From Propionicicella superfundia DSM 22317 (GTDB lineage Bacteria > Actinomycetota > Actinomycetes > Propionibacteriales > Propionibacteriaceae), in contig NZ_KE384021.1 of assembly GCF_000423465.1 (NCBI RefSeq), forward strand, positions 735,903 to 799,902: a stretch of DNA of 64,000 nucleotides, in the 5' to 3' direction. How positions within the stretch are numbered: the first letter of the stretch is position 1; every line of letters starts with the position of its first letter. Of this stretch, positions 7,632 through 15,572 are shown in pieces. A program made the position numbers and the translations under genes. Under the pieces are notes generated by a model. That model was not told the origin of the DNA. It did not search any database and worked only from the letters and a program-made list of their open reading frames with translations.

Positions 7632-8852
7632 GTGAATCCGCCCGTCGCACCGTTGCGCGTCGCCTTCGTCTCGTTGCACACCTCGCCGCTCGCCGACCCC
7701 GGACAGGGGGACGCGGGCGGCATGAACGTCGTCGAACGGCACGTCGCCCTCGCCCTCGCGAGGGCCGGACACACCGTCGACATCTTCACCCGGCGCAGCG
7801 ACCCGACCGCCGCCGACGTGATCGAGGTCACCGAGCGGGTGCGCCTCGTCCACCTCACGGCCGGCCCGGCCGCGCCCCTCGCCAAGAGCGCGATGGAACA
7901 GGCGATCGAGCCCTTCGGCCGGGCGCTGGAGCAGACGATGGCCGGTTCGCGACCGTACGACATCGTCCACTCCCACCACTGGTTCAGCGGCGTGTCCGCA
8001 CTCCCGGTCGCCAGACGGCACGGCGTTCCGCACGTGCAGTCGTTCCATTCCGTCGCCGCTCCCGCCGGCGCGGTCTCCCCGGCTGCCGGAGAGACCGCCG
8101 AGTCCGCGGGCCGGATCGCCGGTGAACGGCTGACGGCCGTCGGCTCCGACCTCGTCGTCGCGGTCTCCGACGCAGAGGCGGCGACCGTCCGCGAACGTTA
8201 CGCCGTGCCGGCGGGCCGGATTGCGATCGCGCGCCCCGGCGTGGACGTCGCCGGCTTCCACCCCGTCGCCGACGGGGAGGATCCTCCTGCAGCGACGCCC
8301 TATCTCCTCTTCGCCGCCCGGCTGCAACCCTTGAAGGGGCCCGATCTCGCGCTCGACGTCCTCGCTGCGCTCGCCCCGGCGCACCCGGACCTCGGCCTCA
8401 TCCTCACAGGGGCCGCCTCGCAGGATTTCCGCGGGTACGCCGACGAGTTGCGCGAGCGCGCGCAGCGGCTCGGCATCGCCGACAGGACAGAGTTCGTCGG
8501 GCCCCGCACCCGTTCCCGACTGGCCGCCCTGATGCGGCACGCGGAGGTGTTCCTGCTGCCGTCCTGGTCGGAGACCTTCGGCCTGGTCGCGCTCGAGTCC
8601 CAGGCGAGCGGGGTGCCCGTCGTCGGCTGGCGACACGCCGGGGGCCTTGCCGAAGCCGTCGCGCCCGACGGAGGGATCCTTCTCGACTCGCGCGAGCCCG
8701 GCGAGTGGGCCGCCGCGGTCGCGGGTCTGCTCGCCGACCCGAGCGCCCGGGCGTCACTCGGCGCCGGCGCGCGGCGGTTCGCCCTCGATCACACGTGGGA
8801 GACGACGGCCGCAGCCCTCGTCGGCGCCTATGCCCGGGTCGTGCGACGATGA
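7632..8852 (+). CDS. mshA: MshA-like GT-B glycosyltransferase (D-inositol-3-phosphate glycosyltransferase)
   Basis: Family 4 retaining glycosyltransferase of 406 aa; in the MshA reaction, UDP-GlcNAc is transferred to inositol-3-phosphate as the first step of mycothiol synthesis. The N-terminal SLHTSPLADPGQGDAGGMNV is almost the MshA signature (TSPL..PG.GDAGGMNVYV). Further GT-B landmarks are YDIVHSHHW, the RPGVD motif, the AARLQPLKGPDLAL segment and the donor-site SWSETFGLVALESQASG with the E-x7-E arrangement. The following gene is an MshB-like deacetylase overlapping by 4 bp, which strongly supports the assignment. mshC and mshD are not in the window. A less specific sugar transferase remains possible, because some generic GT4 enzymes share the DAGGMN segment. 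Confidence 0.8.
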   Translation: MNPPVAPLRVAFVSLHTSPLADPGQGDAGGMNVVERHVALALARAGHTVDIFTRRSDPTAADVIEVTERVRLVHLTAGPAAPLAKSAMEQAIEPFGRALEQTMAGSRPYDIVHSHHWFSGVSALPVARRHGVPHVQSFHSVAAPAGAVSPAAGETAESAGRIAGERLTAVGSDLVVAVSDAEAATVRERYAVPAGRIAIARPGVDVAGFHPVADGEDPPAATPYLLFAARLQPLKGPDLALDVLAALAPAHPDLGLILTGAASQDFRGYADELRERAQRLGIADRTEFVGPRTRSRLAALMRHAEVFLLPSWSETFGLVALESQASGVPVVGWRHAGGLAEAVAPDGGILLDSREPGEWAAAVAGLLADPSARASLGAGARRFALDHTWETTAAALVGAYARVVRR

Positions 8853-9685
8853 CCGACGACGCCTGGGCCGTGCTGACCCGCGCGCGCCGCGTCCTCTTCC
8901 TGCACGCGCACCCCGACGACGAGACCCTGACGACCGGCGCCCTTCTCGCCGATCTCGCTCTGCGTGGCGTCGAGTGCACGGTTGTCACCGCCACCCGCGG
9001 TGAACGCGGCGAGGTCGTCGCGGGCGCCGTCGCAACTGCGGACGCCCGGACGCTCGACGCGATCCGCACCGGGGAGCTCACCGCCGCGCTCGCCGCGCTG
9101 GGCGTCTCCGGTCAGGCGCTGCTCGGGACGCCGCCTGCCCGGGCGGCAGGGATGCCGGCGGTCCGCTACAGGGACTCGGGGATGCGGTGGGTACGGCCCG
9201 GCCTCGCGGGACCGGCCGACGAGACCGACGCCGGCTCGTTCAGCGGCCGGCCCGTGACGGACGCGGTCGCCGATCTCGAGGCTCTGCTGGATGCCACCGG
9301 CCTGCCCGACGTTCTCGTGGGCTACGACGCGGCGGGCAGCTACGGTCACCCCGATCATGTGCGTGCCCACGAGGTCGCGCGGGAGGTCGCGTCGCACAGC
9401 GGCGTGCCGCTGGTGGAGATCGCTTCGGAGGGGCACTCCGGCGAGATGGACGACGCCTTCACCTGGGTGCCGCTCCCCGGGAGCCGCGAACGCCTGCGCT
9501 CGGCCCTCGCGTGCTACCGCACGCAGTTCACGATGCACGGCGAGGTCGTGCAGGACTGGGCGGACACCCCGCGCTCCGTACCGGGATTCCGCATCCGGCA
9601 CGTCGGTGGCCAGGACGCCGTCGTGTGGTGCAGGGCGGGTGTCAGGCGTGCAGGTAGCCGAGCAGATGGTTCCGTTCGTCGGTGA
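8849..9685 (+). CDS. mshB: MshB-like LmbE/PIG-L zinc deacetylase
   Basis: Zinc-dependent N-deacetylase of 278 aa; in mycothiol synthesis it removes the acetyl group from GlcNAc-inositol. The catalytic HPDDE sits at residues 21-25, just after the LFLHA strand. The later metal and substrate motifs (SYGHPDHVRAHEVA, YDAAGSYGHPDH) follow MshB closely, as does ALLGTPPARAAGMPAVRYRDSGM near the middle. The start overlaps the mshA stop as ATGA, giving a two-gene unit. The end overlaps the oppositely oriented CBS gene by 44 bp, which suggests that the last 15 residues are a weakly constrained tail. It could also serve as a mycothiol S-conjugate amidase-like enzyme; the adjacent mshA favours MshB. Confidence 0.82.
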   Translation: MTDDAWAVLTRARRVLFLHAHPDDETLTTGALLADLALRGVECTVVTATRGERGEVVAGAVATADARTLDAIRTGELTAALAALGVSGQALLGTPPARAAGMPAVRYRDSGMRWVRPGLAGPADETDAGSFSGRPVTDAVADLEALLDATGLPDVLVGYDAAGSYGHPDHVRAHEVAREVASHSGVPLVEIASEGHSGEMDDAFTWVPLPGSRERLRSALACYRTQFTMHGEVVQDWADTPRSVPGFRIRHVGGQDAVVWCRAGVRRAGSRADGSVRR

Positions 9686-10070
9686 GCTGGTCGATGCGCC
9701 ACTTGACGACATCGCCGATGCTCACGATGGCGTGCATCTCGCCCGAGACCACCACGGGAACGTGGCGGATGCGCTGGTAGGTCATGGCGTGAGCGGTCTC
9801 CTCGATGCCGTCGTCGGGGGAGACCGTGTACACGCGTGCGGTCATGAGCTCCGACACGGGCTTCGCGAGGACGCCGACCCCGTCGGTCGCGAGGGCGTGG
9901 ATGACATCGCGCTCGCTGATGATTCCTTCGATGTGACGCCCGTCCGTGCTCACGACCACGGCGCCGATATTGCGCTCGTGCAGCAGCGCCACCAGCGTTT
10001 CCACCAGACTGGTGGGAGGGATCGTCACGACCTCGGTCCCCTTGTTCCGGATCACGTCTTGGATCTTCAT
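9642..10070 (-). CDS. Two-CBS-domain protein
   Basis: Small cytoplasmic protein of 142 aa made almost entirely of a CBS pair (about 8-62 and 75-130). Typical CBS wording is seen: IGAVVVSTDGRHIEGIISERDVI in the first and HVPVVVSGEMHAIVSIGDVVK in the second. Such stand-alone pairs bind adenine nucleotides and act as energy or redox sensors; the target is unknown. The sequence pattern (stretch SELMTARVYTVSPDDGIEETAHAM) resembles the Hrp1/YrpB-like group of dormancy-linked CBS proteins, but no specific function is claimed. It converges with mshB, and the two coding ends overlap by 44 bp. Confidence 0.88.
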   Translation of the reverse strand: MKIQDVIRNKGTEVVTIPPTSLVETLVALLHERNIGAVVVSTDGRHIEGIISERDVIHALATDGVGVLAKPVSELMTARVYTVSPDDGIEETAHAMTYQRIRHVPVVVSGEMHAIVSIGDVVKWRIDQLTDERNHLLGYLHA

Positions 10071-10179
10071 GGAGCGAAGCTACTCTGAGGGCTCGGCCAA
10101 ATCCAGACTCCGGAGCGATTCAGCCCGCTCCGAGAGCGGTTCCAGGGCGATGACACGAGGATGAGGAAAGGAAGGGACG

Positions 10180-11346
10180 TTGACAGAGCACAGCGGGGTC
10201 ACGGCGGCGGTACGCGCGGGAGTATCCGCGGACATGGGGCACCACGCCGTGATGCCGCCCGTCTATCTGTCCACCAACTACTGGTACCCGGAGTTGGGCG
10301 CGTCCCCGGCCTACGACTACTCCCGGTCGGCCAACCCGACCCGCGATGTGTTCGCGGACGCGCTCACCACGCTGGAGGGCGGGCACGGGTGCGTCGTCAC
10401 CGGCACGGGCCTCGGGGCCGTCACGCTCGTCGTCACCGCGCTGTTGTCGCCCGGCGACGTTCTCGTCGCGTCGCACGACTGTTATGGCGGCACCTGGCGG
10501 TTGCTCTCCGCACTCGCCGAGAAGGGCGCGTTCGTCCTCCACCTCTGCGACCTGACGACGTCCGACGGGGTCGCCGCCGCCCTGGCGCTGCGCCCGCGGA
10601 TGGTGTGGGTGGAGACGCCGTCCAACCCGCTGCTGCGGATCACCGACGTGGCCGCGGTGACCGCCGCCGCGCGCGAGGCGGGAGCGCTCGTCGTCGTCGA
10701 CAACACCTTCCTGTCACCGGCGCTGCAGAACCCGCTGGCGCTGGGCGCCGACCTCGTCGTCCACTCCTGTACGAAGTACATCAACGGCCACAGCGATGTC
10801 GTGATCGGCGCCGTGATCGCCGCCTCCGCCGAGGCCCACGAGAGGCTTGCCTGGTGGGGGAACAGCCTGGGCGTGACGGCCTCGGCCTTCGACTCCTATC
10901 TTGCGCTCCGCGGCCTGCGGACGCTGCATGCCCGGATGCGGGTGCATCAGGAGAACGCGGCCGCCCTGGTGCACGCCGCGCGCTCGCACCGCGCCGTCGC
11001 CCGGACCTTCTATCCCGGACTGCCCGACCATCCCGGACACGATGTCGCCGCGCGCCAGCAGCGGGGATTCGGCGCCATGATGAGCATCGAGCTCGCCGGA
11101 GGCCGCCCCGCGGTGGACGCGTTCCTCACGGGGCTGCATCTCTTCACGCTCGCGGAGTCCCTCGGCGGCGTGGAGAGTCTCGTCGCGCATCCCGCCACGA
11201 TGACCCATTCGTCGATGCCGCCCGCTGTACAGGCCGAGGCGGGGATCACGCCCGGGCTGCTGCGCTTCTCCGTCGGCATCGAGGATCCGGCCGATCTCGA
11301 GCGGGAACTGACCGCGGGCCTGGACAGGGCGCTCGGCGCCGCCTGA
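10180..11346 (+). CDS. Cys/Met-metabolism PLP enzyme, cystathionine gamma-synthase-like
   Basis: PLP-dependent gamma-synthase/lyase of 388 aa. The PLP lysine is in HSCTKYINGHSDVVIG, and other family features are intact: YDYSRSANPTRDVF near the N-terminus, ETPSNPLLRITD, VVVDNTFLSPALQNPL and the C-terminal SLGGVESLVAHPATMTHSSM and LLRFSVGIED. This is the MetB/MetC/MetZ superfamily; the motif set with the short N-terminus fits cystathionine gamma-synthase (MetB: O-succinyl/acetyl-homoserine + Cys to cystathionine), but a lyase or O-acetylhomoserine sulfhydrylase cannot be excluded. The TTG start at 10180 is supported by an AGGAAAGGAAGGG stretch directly upstream. It stands alone, divergent from the CBS gene. 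Confidence 0.88.
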   Translation: MTEHSGVTAAVRAGVSADMGHHAVMPPVYLSTNYWYPELGASPAYDYSRSANPTRDVFADALTTLEGGHGCVVTGTGLGAVTLVVTALLSPGDVLVASHDCYGGTWRLLSALAEKGAFVLHLCDLTTSDGVAAALALRPRMVWVETPSNPLLRITDVAAVTAAAREAGALVVVDNTFLSPALQNPLALGADLVVHSCTKYINGHSDVVIGAVIAASAEAHERLAWWGNSLGVTASAFDSYLALRGLRTLHARMRVHQENAAALVHAARSHRAVARTFYPGLPDHPGHDVAARQQRGFGAMMSIELAGGRPAVDAFLTGLHLFTLAESLGGVESLVAHPATMTHSSMPPAVQAEAGITPGLLRFSVGIEDPADLERELTAGLDRALGAA

Positions 11347-11413
11347 CCGACGCGGCCGGTTCGACGCACGCGGACAGGCGCTCTACTGTGGTCCCGAGGA
11401 CGGGAGGGATCGT

Positions 11414-12421
11414 ATGCATGTGGGCTACATGGCTCCCTCGCACCTCCTCGATCCGGGCGAACTGGCCGACATCGCGATGCTCGCCGAAGACCTCGGATTC
11501 GACTCGGTCTTCGTCACCGACCAGTTCCAGCCCTGGCGCGGCGTCGGTCATGCGCCGGCCGCCGTGCCGTGGCTCGCGTACGTCGGCGCCCGGACGACGA
11601 GGATCGCGCTCGGTGCGAATGCGCTCGCCACGTCCCGGCGTCGCACCCCGTCGATGGTCGCTCAGGAGTTCGCAACCCTCGGCTGCCTCCTCCCGGGGCG
11701 CGTCCTGCTGAGCCTCGGGACCGGCCACGGGCACGACGATGTCGCAGCGACCGGCCGTCGCTGGCCCTCCGCGCCGTCGCGGCAACAGCGGCTGCAGGAG
11801 TCGCTGGCGATCGTGCGCCGCCTGTGGGAGGGCGAACGGGTGACGTTCGGCGGACGATTCTTCCGGACGCAGGATGCCTCGGTGCACGACCTGCCCGAGA
11901 TCCCGGTGCCACTGCTGGTAACAGCCCTCACCCCGGGGGAGGCCCGGCTCGCGGGCGAACTCGCCGACGGGATGATGACGACGTCGGGCACCGGAGTGCG
12001 CCAGCAGGCCGACGTGCTCGTGCCGACCGCTCGGACGGCCGCTCTCGGCCGGGCGTCGCTGGACAACATCCTCGAGGTGAAGGTCTCCTACGACGAGAAT
12101 CCGCGGCGCGCCGCCAAGAGCGCGAAGCCGTGGATGCCCACCGGCCTGCTCGACACCGACACCGGGACGCCGGTGCTCGACGAGTCGATGCGCGGAGCGA
12201 TCGAGGGCGACCTGGCCACGGAGTGGCTGGTGGCGTCCTCACCCGATCAGATCATGCCCCTGCTGCGCGAGTATGCGACGCTGGGCTTCGGCCACCTCGT
12301 GTTCAGCAGCCCCGGCAACAACCAGGAGCGGTTCCTGAGGGCCGTCGCAGCCGACCTCATGCCCATCCTGCGCCGTGAGGATCCCGGCATCGCCGACGCC
12401 GACGGCACCCGGGCCGGCTGA
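11414..12421 (+). CDS. LLM-class F420/FMN-dependent oxidoreductase, FGD-like
   Basis: Luciferase-like monooxygenase-fold enzyme of 335 aa. It starts HVGYMAPSHLLDPGELADIAMLAEDLGFDSVFVTDQFQPW, the opening of the F420-dependent glucose-6-phosphate dehydrogenase (FGD) branch, followed by TRIALGANALATSRRRTPSMVAQEFATLG and SLGTGHGHDD. F420 use is therefore likely but not proven, because some members use FMN. The later TSGTGVRQQ and SSPDQIMPLL segments also match the FGD-like group. No F420 biosynthesis gene is in the window. It lies 67 bp after the cystathionine synthase gene and ends inside a two-way terminator shared with the TerC gene. Confidence 0.85.
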   Translation: MHVGYMAPSHLLDPGELADIAMLAEDLGFDSVFVTDQFQPWRGVGHAPAAVPWLAYVGARTTRIALGANALATSRRRTPSMVAQEFATLGCLLPGRVLLSLGTGHGHDDVAATGRRWPSAPSRQQRLQESLAIVRRLWEGERVTFGGRFFRTQDASVHDLPEIPVPLLVTALTPGEARLAGELADGMMTTSGTGVRQQADVLVPTARTAALGRASLDNILEVKVSYDENPRRAAKSAKPWMPTGLLDTDTGTPVLDESMRGAIEGDLATEWLVASSPDQIMPLLREYATLGFGHLVFSSPGNNQERFLRAVAADLMPILRREDPGIADADGTRAG

Positions 12422-12459
12422 GCGGCCCGAACGCCGTCGCGCCGGGCTGGACTCAGCCG
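12415..12459. terminator. Shared bidirectional hairpin between LLM and TerC genes
   Basis: An exact 8-bp inverted repeat (CGGCTGAG at 12415-12422, CTCAGCCG at 12452-12459) contains both stop codons, with an inner CGGCCCG/CGGGCTG pairing. It would fold on either strand; no T tract, as is usual in actinobacteria. Confidence 0.55.
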
Positions 12460-13676
12460 CCGTCGCCCTCGAGCGTGTCGAGGTCGCGTTCGCGCCGGTA
12501 CTCGTCGTGCACCTGCGCCGCCTCGGTGAGGAGTGACACCAGACCGGGCTCGTCGCGGATGAGCCCCTGGAACTCCGACGGGAGCGCCTTGAGCGCGGAG
12601 ATCTCGCGCTGCAGCGCCGCATAGTTCCGCTCACGGATCGCAGGATCCGCCTCGTAGTCGAGCTGCATGTACTCGACGGCGTGTCGGCGGGCGTTCTTCA
12701 CGACCGTCTTGGCCTTGCCCCGCTTGCTGACCAGCGACCACACGATCGTGATGGTGAGGGTCGCGACGATGAACAGCAGCGAGAACCATGTCTCGACCTC
12801 CACGACATGGACGGGGTCGCCGTTGTTGATGAACGGAACGTTGTTCTCGTGCAGGGCGTGCAGGACCAGCTTCACGCCGATGAACGCGAGGATGGCGGCG
12901 AGGCCGTACTTGAGATAGACGAGCCGGTCGAGCAATCCGTCGATGAGGAAGTACAACTGCCGCAGGCCCATCAGGGAGAAGGCGGTCGCGGTGAAGACGA
13001 TGAAGACGTTGGTCGTGAGACCGAAGATGGCCGGGATCGAATCGAGCGCGAACATGAGGTCGGTTCCGCCGATGGCGATCATGACCAGCAGCATCGGGGT
13101 CAGCGCCCGCCTGCCGTCGACGATCGTGAACATCTTGTCGCCGTCGTACTGGTCGGCGGTGTGCAGGAACCGCTTCGCGAGGCGGATGACGAAGTTGTTG
13201 GCCTCGTCCTCGTCCGCCGGATCCTCGGGCTTCAGCAGGTTGCCGGCCGTGATCAGCAGGATCGCGCCGAAGATGTAGAACATCCAGGCGAACGAGTTGA
13301 TGAGCGCGGCGCCCAGCAGGATGAATCCCGTCCGGGCGATGAGCGAGAAGACGATGCCGAAGAGCAGGACCTTCTGCTGGTCCGCCCGTGGCACCTTGAA
13401 CGAGCTCATGATGATGAGGAACACGAACAGGTTGTCGACCGACAGCGCCTTCTCGGTCAGGTACCCCGCGAAGTACTCCAGTCCCATGTCGTGACCGCCG
13501 GCGACCCACACGACGATACCGAAGACGACGGCGATGCCCACGTAGATGGCGGACCAGAAGCCCGCTTCCCGCAGCGTCGGGGTGTGGGCGACCCTGACGT
13601 GGAAGAAGTAGTCGAACAGCAGCAGGCCCACGATCACGACGACCGTGACGGCCCAGACCCATGCGGGAGTGTCCAT
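12453..13676 (-). CDS. TerC/Alx-family membrane protein
   Basis: Integral membrane protein of 407 aa with about nine helices. It has the TerC/Alx core: WAGGHDMGLEYFAGYLTEKALSVDNLFVFLIIM and later GTDLMFALDSIPAIFGLT, with acidic residues inside helices (the presumed metal path) intact. Alx/TerC proteins are linked to manganese export, metal loading of exported proteins and tellurite resistance. The last 75 residues form a charged cytoplasmic helical tail (RERNYAALQREISAL...) seen in many actinobacterial members. The ATG at 13676 gives the normal length. A yybP-ykoY Mn riboswitch often precedes such genes, but only 23 bp separate it from the upstream HAD gene, so none fits here. Confidence 0.92.
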   Translation of the reverse strand: MDTPAWVWAVTVVVIVGLLLFDYFFHVRVAHTPTLREAGFWSAIYVGIAVVFGIVVWVAGGHDMGLEYFAGYLTEKALSVDNLFVFLIIMSSFKVPRADQQKVLLFGIVFSLIARTGFILLGAALINSFAWMFYIFGAILLITAGNLLKPEDPADEDEANNFVIRLAKRFLHTADQYDGDKMFTIVDGRRALTPMLLVMIAIGGTDLMFALDSIPAIFGLTTNVFIVFTATAFSLMGLRQLYFLIDGLLDRLVYLKYGLAAILAFIGVKLVLHALHENNVPFINNGDPVHVVEVETWFSLLFIVATLTITIVWSLVSKRGKAKTVVKNARRHAVEYMQLDYEADPAIRERNYAALQREISALKALPSEFQGLIRDEPGLVSLLTEAAQVHDEYRRERDLDTLEGDGG

Positions 13677-13699
13677 CGAGTTCCTCTGTAGCGTTGCGT

Positions 13700-14437
13700 T
13701 CAGATGCGCGCGTCGGGTGTGTCGGGGCTCGACGAGAGCCCGTCCGGCTGGCCGGGGAACCGGCGCGACATCAGATCGATCGCCAGTTCTGCATCGAGAT
13801 CGGCCAGAGAGTCCAGCACCGCGTGCGCCAGGGTCAAGGTCGCCGGGGCGGCGCGGGTGAAACTGTCCGGAACGGCGACGACCAGCATACCAGCGGCGGC
13901 CGCCGCGCGAATTCCGCTCCCCGAGTCCTCGACGGCGATGCTGGCGGCCGGGTCGGCGCCCAGTCTGCGGCAGGCCTCGAGGTACCCGTCGGGGGCGGGC
14001 TTCCCGACGCCGACCTCCTCGGTCGACACGACGACGGAGAACAGGTCGGTGACGCCGAGGACGTCCACGACGGTCTCGATGAGGATGCGCGGAGAGCTCG
14101 ACGCGATGCCCAGCGGAGCCAGGGCGCCCATGCGCCGAATCGCCGCCACGGCGTCGGGCTTCGCGGTGAGATCCGTGCGATACACCGAGCGGAGCCCGGC
14201 GATGGTGCGGGCCGCGGCCGACGCGGCGTCGCCGCGCAGGCCGACGACATCGGCGAGGTACGCGGACCACTCCTGCGTGTTGAGCCCCATCATCGCCTGC
14301 GTCGCGCCGGGTGGCCACGGCACCCCGTCGGCGGCCGCGAGGCCGCGCCGGACCGCGTCCCAGGCGGGCTCGGTGTCCACGAGGACACCGTCGAGATCGA
14401 ACACCACGGCTGCCGGTTCACGCGTCACGGGCCACAT
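13700..14437 (-). CDS. HAD-superfamily phosphatase (beta-phosphoglucomutase-like)
   Basis: Cytoplasmic HAD hydrolase of 245 aa. Motif I is VVFDLDGVLVDTEPAWD (nucleophile Asp and acid/base Asp), motif II IASSSPR, motif III the Lys of VGVGKPAPDGYLEACRRLG, and motif IV VEDSGSGIRAAAAAGM. The helical cap between motif I and II places it in subfamily IA with sugar-phosphate phosphatases and beta-phosphoglucomutases; the GVGKPAPDGY segment is common in both. The substrate is not evident. It overlaps the upstream DUF559 gene by 20 bp and lies 23 bp before the TerC gene, so the three are probably one transcript. Confidence 0.9.
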   Translation of the reverse strand: MWPVTREPAAVVFDLDGVLVDTEPAWDAVRRGLAAADGVPWPPGATQAMMGLNTQEWSAYLADVVGLRGDAASAAARTIAGLRSVYRTDLTAKPDAVAAIRRMGALAPLGIASSSPRILIETVVDVLGVTDLFSVVVSTEEVGVGKPAPDGYLEACRRLGADPAASIAVEDSGSGIRAAAAAGMLVVAVPDSFTRAAPATLTLAHAVLDSLADLDAELAIDLMSRRFPGQPDGLSSSPDTPDARI

Positions 14438-15410
14438 TGTGCCGATCGCGTCCCCGCGGCGCGAACTTGAGGTCGGTCACTTCTGCGACGATCTCGGCCC
14501 GCGGCTCCACAGGTTGGTCAGTTCGTGCTCGCACCGCGATGATCCGCTGGGCCAACTCGCGACACCACAGCGGCCTGTGCGTGACATCGGCGTAGGTGAA
14601 ACGCACCGTCAGGATGCCCGCCGAGGCGATCAGCGTGTCGCGCTCTCGGTCGTGCTGCCACTGCCGGGGACTCGTGTGGAACGCCTCGCCGTCGAGCTCG
14701 AAGGCGATGCGGTGCACGGGATCGTACGCGTCGATGACGAACCGGCGCCCTGCGACCGTGACGGTGTGCTGCCGCAGCAGGTCGGCGAACTCCGTGCCCA
14801 CGAAGACGTCGGTCAGCCCGCGGTACTCCAGGATGCTGCGCACGCCGACGCCGTACGCCGCCAGGGACTCCCGCAGGATCGGGCGTCCTCGGAAGCGGCG
14901 GCTCGTGCACAGGTCATCGACCAGCCCGATATCGATCACTCCCGTTGACAGCGCCTCCAGCGCCGTCGCCCGTGCCCGCTCGGGCGCGGCCTCGGCCATC
15001 GCGTGCAGCAGGGCGTTCTCGGCAGCCGCCACCGCCATGCCGTGGATGCTCGTGGACGGGACGTCGTACACCGTGCGCAGCAACCTCGTACCGGGGACCT
15101 CGCGCCGGACGCGCAGGCCGGTGGGCGCCGCGATCGTGACTCTGCTCGGTGCGTCGAGGACGGCGTGCCGCAGGAACAACGCGGCGCGTCCCGACACCGA
15201 GCAGGCATCCCCGCCGGCCAGGAGCAGCGCGCTCGCCCTGGTCCACGGCGAGTCGGCGTGGAGGGAACCGCAGCACAGGCCCCGGGACAGTCGCGAGAGA
15301 AGACCCGCCCGTTCGGCGGCATCGACCGCCCGGCGTCCGAATCGGCGGTTCAACGTCGCGCGGTCGTGTGCGCCCGGGCGGGCGAGGAGCACTTCCAGTG
15401 ATCGGTCCAC
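14418..15410 (-). CDS. DUF559-type protein: N-terminal winged helix, C-terminal Vsr-like endonuclease fold
   Basis: Cytoplasmic protein of 330 aa of a type very common in actinobacteria, often annotated as DUF559 or AbiEi-like. Residues 1-60 resemble a type IV antitoxin-like helix-turn-helix (HDRATLNRRFGRRAVDAAERAGLLSRLSRGL). The C-terminal part (about 230-310) has the PD-(D/E)XK/Vsr-like order: FVIDAYDPVHRIAFELDGEAFH, then QWQHDRERDTLIASAGILTVRFTYADV. The acidic pair and the HDRERD segment are intact, so nuclease activity is possible. No matching toxin gene is adjacent. It is the first gene of a presumed DUF559-HAD-TerC unit. Confidence 0.75.
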   Translation of the reverse strand: MDRSLEVLLARPGAHDRATLNRRFGRRAVDAAERAGLLSRLSRGLCCGSLHADSPWTRASALLLAGGDACSVSGRAALFLRHAVLDAPSRVTIAAPTGLRVRREVPGTRLLRTVYDVPSTSIHGMAVAAAENALLHAMAEAAPERARATALEALSTGVIDIGLVDDLCTSRRFRGRPILRESLAAYGVGVRSILEYRGLTDVFVGTEFADLLRQHTVTVAGRRFVIDAYDPVHRIAFELDGEAFHTSPRQWQHDRERDTLIASAGILTVRFTYADVTHRPLWCRELAQRIIAVRARTDQPVEPRAEIVAEVTDLKFAPRGRDRHNVARDA

Positions 15411-15532
15411 GCCACCATGCTGGCGGTTCGGCGCATCGTCCCGCGGACGTTATCCACAGGCGTGCGCGAAGTGACCATCGTGCGGCGGGAGGGCCGCGAT
15501 CCGGCGCGGAAGCGACCAACTCCGGGCACGAC

Positions 15533-15563
15533 GAGGGCCTCCCCGGAAACCGGGGAGGCCCTC
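15533..15563 (-). terminator. Strong hairpin after glpC
   Basis: A perfect 14-bp stem (15533-15546 with 15550-15563) and a 3-nt AAA loop, starting 10 bp past the glpC stop. No T run follows on the minus strand, so it may act as an actinobacterial I-shaped terminator or an mRNA end protector. Confidence 0.75.
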
Positions 15564-15572
15564 GCTCGTCAG

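Noticed and set aside
13677..13699. yybP-ykoY manganese riboswitch before the TerC gene
   Set aside because: The gap is only 23 bp and lies inside an operon; too short for the riboswitch.
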